64,000 nucleotides of DNA from Noviherbaspirillum malthae. GTDB taxonomy: Bacteria; Pseudomonadota; Gammaproteobacteria; Burkholderiales; Burkholderiaceae_D. The position numbers and the translations under genes were made by a program. Position 1 is the first letter of the stretch. Each line of letters starts with the position of its first letter. Under the pieces are notes generated by a model. That model had not been told where the DNA came from. It made no database searches and was given only the letters and a program-made list of their open reading frames with translations. The stretch lies in the NCBI RefSeq assembly GCF_015352985.1, contig NZ_JACYXF010000003.1, forward strand, positions 62,001 to 126,000, written 5' to 3'. Shown piece after piece: positions 37,809 through 46,003 of this stretch.

Positions 37809-38675
37809 CTACGCCGCCAGACAATCCATATTCATGCGGGTGTCATGTCGCATGCCTGACGATGCGGTCGTGCGTACATCACTGTAGATTTCCTCGATGC
37901 ACTCGCGCGCATCGTCCGCAAGTACCACAAGATCCGGCTTGTATTTGTCGACGTACTCCGTGACGACGGCCCTCAGCGGTCCCGAACTGGCCATGCGCAG
38001 TATCGACCGGGGAGCATGGCCGAGCCCTGCAACGAATCGGTTAAGCTGCACGCGGGCCAGCTCTGCGTTCCCGGACAATGCATCGCCGCGCAGCGGATCG
38101 TGCGCTGCCGGTTCATCATAGGTCTGGAGGAATGTGAAGTGGGCCCGCGGGGCGATCTGGACCGCCATCGTGGCCGCACGCGCTGATGCGCCGTTCACCA
38201 CGACAAGAACGTGACAGTAGGAAGTGACCGGCTGGCCGAAGACGATGAGCATGGGCCGGGTTGCCATGCGCATCAGGCGTTGAACGTGGTATCCGATGCA
38301 TGCATCATCGGTCCGGCTGCCGCCGTGCGAGCCGGTGACCAGCAAGTCTGCAGCCACTTCCTCGGCCTGAGAAATGATCTCGGCGACAGGAAGCCCGATT
38401 CTGACGGCCGGTTCGCAGCGGATCGCGAAGTCGCGTTCCAGTCCGGCACACAAGGGCATCAACTTGTTTTGCAATTGCTTCACCCTGCCTTCGGCCGTCG
38501 CGATACTGCGATTCTTCACCATGGCGATTTCGTCGAGCACGGCGGGCGGTTCCACTGAAACCACCTCCAGAACCCTGAGCCGCATGTCTTCGCACAGCAT
38601 CGCGGCGCGCGCTTCTGCCCGCGCGGCATATTCGGAGAAGTCCGTTGCAACGAGTATTCGCTTCAGGTTTTCCAT
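37809..38675 (-). CDS. Double-domain universal stress protein
   Basis: 288 residues with two Usp domains. The first begins KRILVATDFSEYAARAEARA and has the ATP motif G-x2-G-x9-G (GSHGGSRTDDACIGY), with Tyr in place of the usual Ser/Thr. The second is degenerate (ADDARECIEEIYSD). AGGAGGAAG precedes ATG 38675, a strong ribosome site. It runs opposite to the two other Usp genes nearby. By family it aids survival in stress; a specific role cannot be read from the sequence. Confidence 0.9.
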   Translation of the reverse strand: MENLKRILVATDFSEYAARAEARAAMLCEDMRLRVLEVVSVEPPAVLDEIAMVKNRSIATAEGRVKQLQNKLMPLCAGLERDFAIRCEPAVRIGLPVAEIISQAEEVAADLLVTGSHGGSRTDDACIGYHVQRLMRMATRPMLIVFGQPVTSYCHVLVVVNGASARAATMAVQIAPRAHFTFLQTYDEPAAHDPLRGDALSGNAELARVQLNRFVAGLGHAPRSILRMASSGPLRAVVTEYVDKYKPDLVVLADDARECIEEIYSDVRTTASSGMRHDTRMNMDCLAA

Positions 38676-39298
38676 ACTTCCTCCTGATTGACAACAATGA
38701 GTTTCATGCACACGACGAGATGCAGCGCTGCACTTGCCGCATCAGCAAGCGGCGGGCAGGCGCATCCCGATTCCGGATCAAAGCCGGATGCACGCAGACG
38801 GACGCGCACACCCGGGTGATGTTTTCACCGGATTGATGAAGTGAGGTTGCGGCAAGCTCGGCTGCGCTCTCGAGAATGGTTTCTCAGGCGCCGGCCGAGC
38901 TCAAGTGAGGCAGGCTCGGCCCTGCTTGCGCGAAGGAGATGTCGTGAATGTGCGCGTGCGCGTCAATGCGCTGCACGAGCGTGACGCAGCAGCGAATGCA
39001 TGCGCACACGGGAGGCGCCGCTCTTGCAGAGATGGACAACGGCTATCGTCGTGACGGCGAAGGTTGCACATAAACGCTATGAAAGGCTGTTGGTTGAAAG
39101 GCAGGTCCGAGTATAGCCGGTTTGATTTTTATTTCAACCGACGCGAATCATGGACGCGCGCGTACGCTGCGAACAGCGCACGCGGCTCAATTGCGGCACG
39201 GAAAACCTGATCCTGTCTTCCTTGCGTACGGGTGCTCCAAACGGCCTTGCAGGCAAGGCCTGGAAAGGTTCACTTATGTTCCTGCAGTCCTTCCCGGT
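38676..39298. other. Gene-poor stretch, 623 bases
   Basis: Between the Usp promoter and the end of the lipoprotein gene. Several GC-rich partial dyads occur near 38930-39010 (alternating GTGCGCGTGCGCG-like runs) but no gene, terminator or known RNA stands out. An 84-codon plus-strand frame at 39122 runs into the lipoprotein gene and is not credible. Confidence 0.4.
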
Positions 39299-41134
39299 TT
39301 AATTTCCCCGGCCGGAATTCCCCGACCCTTGGCCGGAGTTTCCGCGAGAGTTATCGCCGCCGGCCCCGTTCCCTGAGCCCGTCCCTGAATTCCCTGCCGG
39401 CGTTGCTGCGGGTGTCGTTGCTGCCGGCGTTGTCGCCGTTGGTGTTGTCGCCGTTGGTGTTGTCGCTGCCGGCGTAGCAGCAGGCGTCGATCCCGGCCCG
39501 GAAGAAGACGCAGCAGGCGTTCCCGCCGATGGCGTGCCTGGAGTGGACGGAGCGGCCTGCGCCGGCAGGTCGGCCTTGCTGGTGGCCCAGGCGCCGCGAT
39601 TGCCGGAACGATCGGTCCACGTGCCGACGATGGTTCCATTGGGCTGCACGGCGCCGGTCAGCGTCCGGCCGCTGGCAGCGGAAGTGAGCGTGATGGTGCC
39701 GTCGTCCCGGACCGTGCCGCTGACCGGGGCCGCACCGGCTCCCGGGACGGGGTCGGTTACCGTACCGCTGACCGTGCCTCTCGCATCGACCGTCATGGCG
39801 ACGCTCGCTGCGGGGACAGCCGGCGTCGCTGGGGTAGCCGGGGTAGCCGGGGTAGCCGGGGTGCTTGGCGTTGCAGGAACGGTAACGGGTGCGGTCGGCG
39901 CAGACCATTGTCCTGTAAAGTCGGATTCGGCGACGGTGGAAACGGGAGCAGTCACTGCGTTGGTAGTGCCCTTGCCGAACCGGTCGGACATGGCCGACGC
40001 CCCCTTGCTCAGCGATTTCGGCAGCGTCGCTGCATCGTAGTAAGCCGTTTCCGCAGTGGCGGCCGGCGATTTGTCGAGCGTGGCGCCATCGACCTTGCCG
40101 TCGGTGAGATCCCTTGCAAGCTGCTCGGTAATACCCAATGCCGGCGGCGCCGACGCCTCGGGCCGCCGTTTGGCCGCAGCCTTCGCTAGGCCGCCGAGCA
40201 CCGTCGCGGCGACGCCGTAGCGATTGGCGGGCAGCGCGGTTTCCGGGCTGCTGCTGTCGACAGGCGTGGGAAGGCTCTTCACCGATTCCAGCCGCAGCTG
40301 CGGCTCCAGCGTGGCGTTGACGGCAGCGCGTACCGCTTCATTGGCTGCCCGTACCTGTTCTGCGGTCAGGCCGGTCAAGGCGGTGGCAGATGCGGCTGCA
40401 CCGCCTGCGGTCGGCGACCTGAAATTGTTGAGCGCATACCGGTAGGCCGATTCGGTCAGGGGCGATACGCCGACGTTCTCGTCGAACCTGTCCACCAGCG
40501 CGTGCAGGGTCTGGCCCGGACCGAAGTCGACGAGCCGGTCGGCGCCTTCATCGTAGTACTGCGCGCCAGCACGCCCGGTCAGAGTCAGCAGCAACGGCCC
40601 GTCGGACGCGCGCGGGCGGATGGTGACCAGGCCGCGCGCCGGGTCGGTGACGGCGGAACCGAGGACGGCGCCGTCGGAAAGACGCGTTACCGTCATGAGC
40701 GCATTGATGACCTTGCCCTCGCCGCCGCCCGCGCCCGCGCCGCCTTCGCCGCCACCGCCTCCGCTGCCTGATCCGCCACCTCCCGATCCCCCGCTGCCGG
40801 ACCCGCCGCTGCCCCCGGAACCGCCGCTGCCGACGCCGCCTGCATTGCCGACGCCGCCGCTCTGGGCCGCGCTGCAGTTATCGACGCCGTTTTGCGGGAC
40901 GCCGCCCCAGCCGTCAGGATAAAGCGCGTTGATGTCGCCGCTGAATCCGGTGGCGATGTAGCCGGCGCAAGGCAAGGTTTGCGCCCCGGTCGGCGTGGTG
41001 TTTGTATTTGCGCCCGCACCTGCGGCCGGAGAGCCATCGCCGCCACCGCCGCCGCAGGCGGTCAGTGCCAAGGCCAGCGCCAGGGAAAGCGCAGCGGGCT
41101 TCGGATGGCGGATTGCGTGATGTGTGGAATTCAT
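39299..41134 (-). CDS. Low-complexity lipoprotein
   Basis: 611 residues. A signal peptide ends in the lipobox LTAC, followed by a poly-Gly run. A long Gly/Ser-rich linker spans about residues 93-137, then a folded region (~140-410) with VINALMTVTRLSDGAVLGSAV and a helical NNFRSPTAGG... segment. Near 415-440 come Ala-Thr-Pro repeats, then a beta region (TDPVPGAGAAPVSGTVRDDGTITLTSA, WTDRSGNRGAWATSK) and a Thr/Pro/Ala/Gly tail. It is probably outer-membrane or surface anchored. The tandem 9- and 18-base DNA repeats (39830-39870, 39410-39480) could vary in number without shifting frame. Family not recognised. Confidence 0.82.
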   Translation of the reverse strand: MNSTHHAIRHPKPAALSLALALALTACGGGGGDGSPAAGAGANTNTTPTGAQTLPCAGYIATGFSGDINALYPDGWGGVPQNGVDNCSAAQSGGVGNAGGVGSGGSGGSGGSGSGGSGGGGSGSGGGGGEGGAGAGGGEGKVINALMTVTRLSDGAVLGSAVTDPARGLVTIRPRASDGPLLLTLTGRAGAQYYDEGADRLVDFGPGQTLHALVDRFDENVGVSPLTESAYRYALNNFRSPTAGGAAASATALTGLTAEQVRAANEAVRAAVNATLEPQLRLESVKSLPTPVDSSSPETALPANRYGVAATVLGGLAKAAAKRRPEASAPPALGITEQLARDLTDGKVDGATLDKSPAATAETAYYDAATLPKSLSKGASAMSDRFGKGTTNAVTAPVSTVAESDFTGQWSAPTAPVTVPATPSTPATPATPATPATPAVPAASVAMTVDARGTVSGTVTDPVPGAGAAPVSGTVRDDGTITLTSAASGRTLTGAVQPNGTIVGTWTDRSGNRGAWATSKADLPAQAAPSTPGTPSAGTPAASSSGPGSTPAATPAATTPTATTPTATTPAATTPAATPAGNSGTGSGNGAGGDNSRGNSGQGSGNSGRGN

Positions 41135-41250
41135 GTCTGCGGCTCCTCGTTATTGCATGGGGTTGTGCGTCGTTCCGTACGCCGGCCATGCCGTCCGGCG
41201 TATCGGATCATTCGTCTTCGTCAGCAGCGGCGATTCGACCTTCTCCGGCC

Positions 41251-43137
41251 TTACTGCCGGGACGTTGTTGCCGCTGCGGGAAACACTCCGGCGGATGTCT
41301 CTGTCCCAGCCCTGTTCTGCAAAGTGCGATCCGCCAGGACAGTTTGCCGGCCCGCGGCTGTTTCCCTTGCCATCGAAAGCGAGCGGCTCACCGCCTCTGG
41401 CTTGTAATACTTGTCCCGGTAGCGCGACATCGGGTAGTAGTCGGTCTGCTCTCCGCCGGGACGATTGATGGTCCATCCGATCAATGCGTCGGCGCCCTTG
41501 GCGGCATCGAAATAGCCGTCTTCGTTCCACAGGACCCAGCGGCCGTCCCGCGCGGCAAACAGCGACATCAGCAGGGCGCCGTCGGCCGTACGCCGCCAGC
41601 GCAGGGTGCCGTCCGCCATGGCCACGACCAGCAGGCGTCCGTCGGCGCTGACGTTCACCGCGCGCGCTTCGGTCGCAAGCGGAATCAGCCAGCGCTCGTA
41701 GCCGTCGGCTTCGATCCTGCGCAGGCTGCGGCTGGTGGCCAGCAGCACCGCGGATTCGTCCGGCAGGAAGGCGACTGCCCGCGAAATTTCCGTCGGCGCC
41801 ATCGGTACCGCGCGCCCGGCCACCGTCACGTCATAACTGTTTTGCCAGATGCCGATGGGTATGCGCCTGCTGCTGGTCTTCGCTTGCCGCTGTGCGTTGC
41901 GTGCACCGCTCGTCATGCTGCGGCTGTTCACGGAGAAGGAATACGGCTGCTCGCCGGGAGCGAAGCGCCAGGCCACGGTCCTTGCATCGTCGCTGATGGT
42001 CAACACATCGGCTTCATAGAATTGCGCGCTCTTCGGCGGCGCCATGATTTTCGCTTCCGGCCCGCGCAGCACGCCCCATCCCGGTTCCACCGTGGAGAAC
42101 AGCACGCGGTTATCCGACAGGGGAAGCATGTCGGTGATCGAATTGGCGGCCGCACGCGTTTCGCTGACGTCGCCCTGCGGCCAGCTGATGCGCTTGATGA
42201 TGAAATCGTTCTTGCCTCGGTAGCCCGAGCCCGCTGCATAAAGCGCCGCGCCGTCGCGCTGCCAGGCGACATTGCGCAGGTTGCCGTGAGCAAGATCGTC
42301 AAAGACGAAGGATTTCGCCAGCTTCTGGTTTGCCACATCGAAGACGTCCACCTGCACTTCGCGCGCCGACTTGCGTGATAAATAACCGACAGCAATCAGG
42401 TCGCCGTCGGGCGAGAACTGCACGCCTCTCGGGTCGGGCAGTGCGCCGCGCAGTGTCGCGAGCAGGCGGACTTCACCGGCGATTCCGTACACGCGCACGG
42501 TGCCGTCCGATACCGGCAGCGCAAGCAGGCCGTTGCGCGACAGCGTGATGCTCCAGGCATCCGCCGGCAGACGTTCCTCATGCACCAGTTCGCCCTCGTC
42601 GTCGAAGACGCGGAAGGCGGATGCGCCGGCGTAAGCTGCGGCAAGCAGCGCACCGTCGGGCGACCACTGCAGCGACTTGATATCGCCGCCGCGCGCATTG
42701 ACCGCCTTGAGAAAGGCCATCCTGTTCAAGTCGTAAAGGTAGATCCGATGCTGGCCGTCAGGCGCGGCGGTCGTGCCTGCCAGCGCAAGCTTGCCTTGCG
42801 GCGACACCGCGGCGGCATAGAGCCGTCCGATATTTTCCGGACCGACGGGAAGATGAAGCGTCTGCAGCAGGCGGCCGCTGGCGATGTCCCATATGCGGGC
42901 CGTCTTGTCGTCGGACGCGGTGACGAGCATCTTTTCCGCCGGGTCAACCGCAATCTGGCGGATTGCGGCCGTATGCGTTCCCGGGTCAAGAGTCAGCACC
43001 GGACCTTGCAGCCTGTCCGCCGCTTCTGCCATCGGCGGCGCCGGCAAAATGACCAGTGGAACCACAAGCGCGAATATGCCTGGCAAGCTGCGTTGCATCC
43101 GGTCATAAAGCCAATGGGAAAGCTTCATGTGCGTCAT
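41251..43137 (-). CDS. WD40-repeat protein lacking a caspase-like domain
   Basis: 628 residues with an N-terminal signal/anchor (LPGIFALVVPLVILPAPPMA) and WD40 beta-propeller repeats (IRQIAVDPAEKMLVTASDDKTARIWDIASGR; SLQWSPDGALLAAAY; GVQFSPDGDLIAVGY). Near 545-600 comes WVLWNEDGYFDAAKGADALIGW...YYPMSRYRDKYYKP, which in related proteins links the propeller to a C14 caspase-like domain. Here the frame ends ~45 residues later in unrelated sequence, with no His/Cys protease motifs. The start at 43137 places the signal peptide ~15 residues in. It may be a truncated derivative. Confidence 0.82.
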   Translation of the reverse strand: MTHMKLSHWLYDRMQRSLPGIFALVVPLVILPAPPMAEAADRLQGPVLTLDPGTHTAAIRQIAVDPAEKMLVTASDDKTARIWDIASGRLLQTLHLPVGPENIGRLYAAAVSPQGKLALAGTTAAPDGQHRIYLYDLNRMAFLKAVNARGGDIKSLQWSPDGALLAAAYAGASAFRVFDDEGELVHEERLPADAWSITLSRNGLLALPVSDGTVRVYGIAGEVRLLATLRGALPDPRGVQFSPDGDLIAVGYLSRKSAREVQVDVFDVANQKLAKSFVFDDLAHGNLRNVAWQRDGAALYAAGSGYRGKNDFIIKRISWPQGDVSETRAAANSITDMLPLSDNRVLFSTVEPGWGVLRGPEAKIMAPPKSAQFYEADVLTISDDARTVAWRFAPGEQPYSFSVNSRSMTSGARNAQRQAKTSSRRIPIGIWQNSYDVTVAGRAVPMAPTEISRAVAFLPDESAVLLATSRSLRRIEADGYERWLIPLATEARAVNVSADGRLLVVAMADGTLRWRRTADGALLMSLFAARDGRWVLWNEDGYFDAAKGADALIGWTINRPGGEQTDYYPMSRYRDKYYKPEAVSRSLSMARETAAGRQTVLADRTLQNRAGTETSAGVFPAAATTSRQ

Positions 43138-43492
43138 TTCTCTGCTTCCGTCATCGTGCCCTGCTTCCCACCACTTCTGTGAAAGCGGAAAGGCAACTTC
43201 ATGCAGCACCATGCCACTTGCGAAAGTTTTGGAGCAGCAATGAAATCGATCCACACAGGCCGATAGGCCGTGCGGGCAATAACTGGAAGATTTGGCAATA
43301 AAACTCTGTGGACTACAGAAAACAAGTTGAAGTTCAGCGCACTTACAAATGGCACTTGGCGTGTTACATCCTTTTGCGACAAGCCTTTCCATCGCGCATC
43401 AACAGATGCAGATGGATGACTTAAGCAACTTCGCCAAACACCCATTCATGAACAGGGCATTGCCGCACGAGCTTGAGTTTGAAAGGCATGGC
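43138..43492. other. Intergenic, 355 bases
   Basis: Upstream of the WD40 gene and downstream of the SDR gene. More AT-rich than its surroundings; it must carry the WD40 promoter. No hairpin or operator I would defend. Confidence 0.35.
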
Positions 43493-44548
43493 TTAAAAAT
43501 GCACTACCTTCTGCTCCCGCAGGCTGCGCATCAATCGAAGAATTTCGTCTCCGCTGTCCAGACACATCCCGTCGAACCCAAACCGCCGCGCCTTGTTGAC
43601 ATCGAAGAAGGCATCATTCTCGACATTGAAGATGAAATCCCCGAACGCCCAGTTGGCAATCTCGTCCAGCTGATACTGATGCAGCCCGTACTTCTCCACC
43701 ATGCGCGCCCATAGCGGTCCCTTGTCCTTCATCGCTTCGGTGAGCCGGAAAGTCTGGGGCTGCACGCAATCGATGCCGAACAGATCGGCGACCAGCGGAA
43801 AGACCTGGTTCCAGCGGAACACGTCGCCGTTAGTGATGTTGAAAATTTCGCCGTAGCAGGCATCGTTGAGCGCCGACCATTCCATGGCTTGGGCCAGCAG
43901 GCGGGCGTCAGTGACGTTGACGAGAATGTCGTACGCCCTGGGTGATCCGGGAAAGCGCAGCGGCACGCCGATTTCCCGGCACAGGCTGGCGTAGGCGGCA
44001 ATGACATTGCCGAGATTCATCGGATTGCCGACCGCAAAGCCGAACACGATATCTGGCCGCAGCGCGGTCCAGCTCCATGGTTTTCCTTGTGCCGCGTCAC
44101 GCAGGTAGTCTTCCTGGTCGTAATAGAAGTTCGGCGGGAAATGGCGCGGATCGCTTTCCTTCGCCGGCGTCTTGTACATGCCGAAATGCGCGCCGTAAGC
44201 CTTGCCGCCCTGGATGAAGGTCACATGGCGGAATTGCGGCGCATGCCGCTCGACCGCCTCGACCAGGTTGCGCAGCATGCCGACATTGACTTCCGACTGC
44301 CTGACCGCATCCGCATGCTCCTGGTAGGCGGCGAAGAAGACATGGGTGACATCCTTGAGCCAGTCGGCCTTGGCGGCAAGCGCGGCGGGGTCGAGCAGGT
44401 CGGCCGGCTGGTAGTCGACGGTGGTGGAAAAGCGCAGCCCGCGGCGGGCGATTGCCTTGACGCGCCAGTCGGGACGGGTTTCGAGATGCTGGATCAGATT
44501 GCGCCCGATGATGCCCTGGGCGCCGAGGACAAGCGCGGTATGCGTCAT
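43493..44548 (-). CDS. SDR-family oxidoreductase (PRISE-like)
   Basis: A 351-residue extended short-chain dehydrogenase/reductase. The N-terminal Rossmann motif is ALVLGAQGIIGRNLIQHL; NVGMLRNLVEAV, FIQGGKAYGAHFG and PNFYYDQEDYL follow. The replacement of the usual YxxxK by this FYYDQED region is typical of the progesterone-5-beta-reductase/iridoid-synthase-like (PRISE) group, which reduces activated enones with NADPH. GGAGACG precedes ATG 44548. It is divergent from the MFS exporter (157 bases between starts), which may export or import a related compound (inference). Confidence 0.85.
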   Translation of the reverse strand: MTHTALVLGAQGIIGRNLIQHLETRPDWRVKAIARRGLRFSTTVDYQPADLLDPAALAAKADWLKDVTHVFFAAYQEHADAVRQSEVNVGMLRNLVEAVERHAPQFRHVTFIQGGKAYGAHFGMYKTPAKESDPRHFPPNFYYDQEDYLRDAAQGKPWSWTALRPDIVFGFAVGNPMNLGNVIAAYASLCREIGVPLRFPGSPRAYDILVNVTDARLLAQAMEWSALNDACYGEIFNITNGDVFRWNQVFPLVADLFGIDCVQPQTFRLTEAMKDKGPLWARMVEKYGLHQYQLDEIANWAFGDFIFNVENDAFFDVNKARRFGFDGMCLDSGDEILRLMRSLREQKVVHF

Positions 44549-44705
44549 TGATGCGTCTCCGGTACGAAAAGACAATCCCGGTGTGACTGCGCGGACCGGG
44601 TGGCGTTCTGCCTCCGGCCGGAAAAAGGGAAAAGTGTTAGCATGCGTGCCCTCTCGATTCCAGGCATGCATGCTGGCCTGGAATCATCGTTTTCAAGGAG
44701 TCTCC

Positions 44706-45917
44706 ATGCCTTCGCCTCAACGCGCCGCCGTTGCGGAAACGCCGGCCGTATCCAAGCCCGTTTCGGCCATGCCCAAGGGCATGATTACACTGTTTGCCTT
44801 TTGCTGCGGCGCAATCGTCGCTAACCTCTACTACGCGCAGCCGGTCATCAGCCTGATCGCGCCCGACATCGGCATGTCGCCATTCCTGTCCAGCCTGATC
44901 GTGTCGCTGACGCAGATCGGCTATGCCATCGGCCTGTTTTTCCTGGTACCCCTGGGCGACATTCTCGAGAACCGCCGCCTGATGATGGCGACCGTGTCGG
45001 TTTGCATCTTGAGCCTGGCGGGTGCTGCGATGGCGACATCGTCCAATGTCTTTCTTCTCCTGTCGCTGCTGATCGGTTTCAGTTCGGTGGCGGTGCAGAT
45101 CATCGTGCCGCTGGCGGCGCACCTGGCGCCGGAGGCGTCGCGCGGCCGCGTGGTGGGCGGCATCATGAGCGGACTGCTGCTCGGCATCCTGCTGGCGCGG
45201 CCGATGTCGAGCTTCATCGCCGGGCATTTCGGCTGGCGCGCCGTGTTCGCTACCGCCGCCGTGATGATGGCAGGCATTCTTGCTGTCTTCGCGGTCAGGA
45301 TGCCCGTGCGCCAGCCTCAGCACCAGGCCGGCTACGGCGCGCTGCTGCGCTCGCTGGGCACGCTCATGCTGCGCTTTCCAGTACTCAGGCAACGCGCGTT
45401 CTACCAGGCTTGCATGTTTGCGTCGTTCAGCCTGTTCTGGACGGCCGCGCCGCTGGAACTGTCCCGCACCTACGGTTTTTCGCAGGGACAGATAGCGCTG
45501 TTCTGCCTCGCCGGAGCGGTAGGCGCGATCGCGGCGCCGATCGGCGGACGTCTGGCCGATGCCGGCCATACCCTCGCGGCGACCCGCTGGGCGCTGGCGG
45601 GCGCGGCGCTCAGCTATGCGCCGGCGCTGTTCGGCAATGCGTGGGGATTCCTCGGGCTGGCGCTCACCGGCATCCTGCTGGACTTCTGCGTGCAGATGAA
45701 CATGGTGCTGGGCCAGCGCGACATCTACGGACTGGACGCAGCCAGCCGCGGCCGACTGAACGCGCTCTACATGACCAGCATCTTCATCGGCGGTGCGGTG
45801 GGATCGAGCGTCGCCAGCAGCCTGTATGGCCATGGCGGATGGATGTGGATCGCGCTTGTCGGCGCCGGCTTTCCGCTGCTGGCGCTGGCGCGGCAGGTGG
45901 CGGTTCCGGCAAGGTGA
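44706..45917 (+). CDS. MFS transporter (12 TM)
   Basis: A 403-residue major facilitator protein in the inner membrane, with about 12 hydrophobic helices. The motif-A loop is GLFFLVPLGDILENRRLM between helices 2 and 3, and its second-half equivalent is APIGGRLADAGHTL. It resembles the drug/sugar-efflux-like branch found in many Burkholderiales. GGAGTCTCC precedes ATG 44706. The substrate is not predictable. It is transcribed away from the SDR gene and followed by a terminator hairpin. Confidence 0.9.
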   Translation: MPSPQRAAVAETPAVSKPVSAMPKGMITLFAFCCGAIVANLYYAQPVISLIAPDIGMSPFLSSLIVSLTQIGYAIGLFFLVPLGDILENRRLMMATVSVCILSLAGAAMATSSNVFLLLSLLIGFSSVAVQIIVPLAAHLAPEASRGRVVGGIMSGLLLGILLARPMSSFIAGHFGWRAVFATAAVMMAGILAVFAVRMPVRQPQHQAGYGALLRSLGTLMLRFPVLRQRAFYQACMFASFSLFWTAAPLELSRTYGFSQGQIALFCLAGAVGAIAAPIGGRLADAGHTLAATRWALAGAALSYAPALFGNAWGFLGLALTGILLDFCVQMNMVLGQRDIYGLDAASRGRLNALYMTSIFIGGAVGSSVASSLYGHGGWMWIALVGAGFPLLALARQVAVPAR

Positions 45918-45941
45918 ATATGGCTTGCTGCGGCAGGCAAG

Positions 45942-45979
45942 TGCAGCCCCCGTTGCTGCAGGAAGCATCGGGGGCTGCA
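45942..45979. terminator. Bidirectional terminator hairpin
   Basis: TGCAGCCCCCG, 16-base loop, CGGGGGCTGCA. It lies between the ends of the convergent MFS and DUF4214 genes. No T-run. Confidence 0.6.
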
Positions 45980-46003
45980 GAGCTCAGCTGCTGACGCCTG
46001 GCC

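Noticed and set aside
39122..39376. 84-codon frame at the lipoprotein 3' end
   Set aside because: It enters the opposite-strand gene and lacks a ribosome site or domain.
40690..40870. Possible CRISPR or satellite array
   Set aside because: The repeat is irregular Gly/Ser codon low complexity within the lipoprotein gene, with no fixed spacers.
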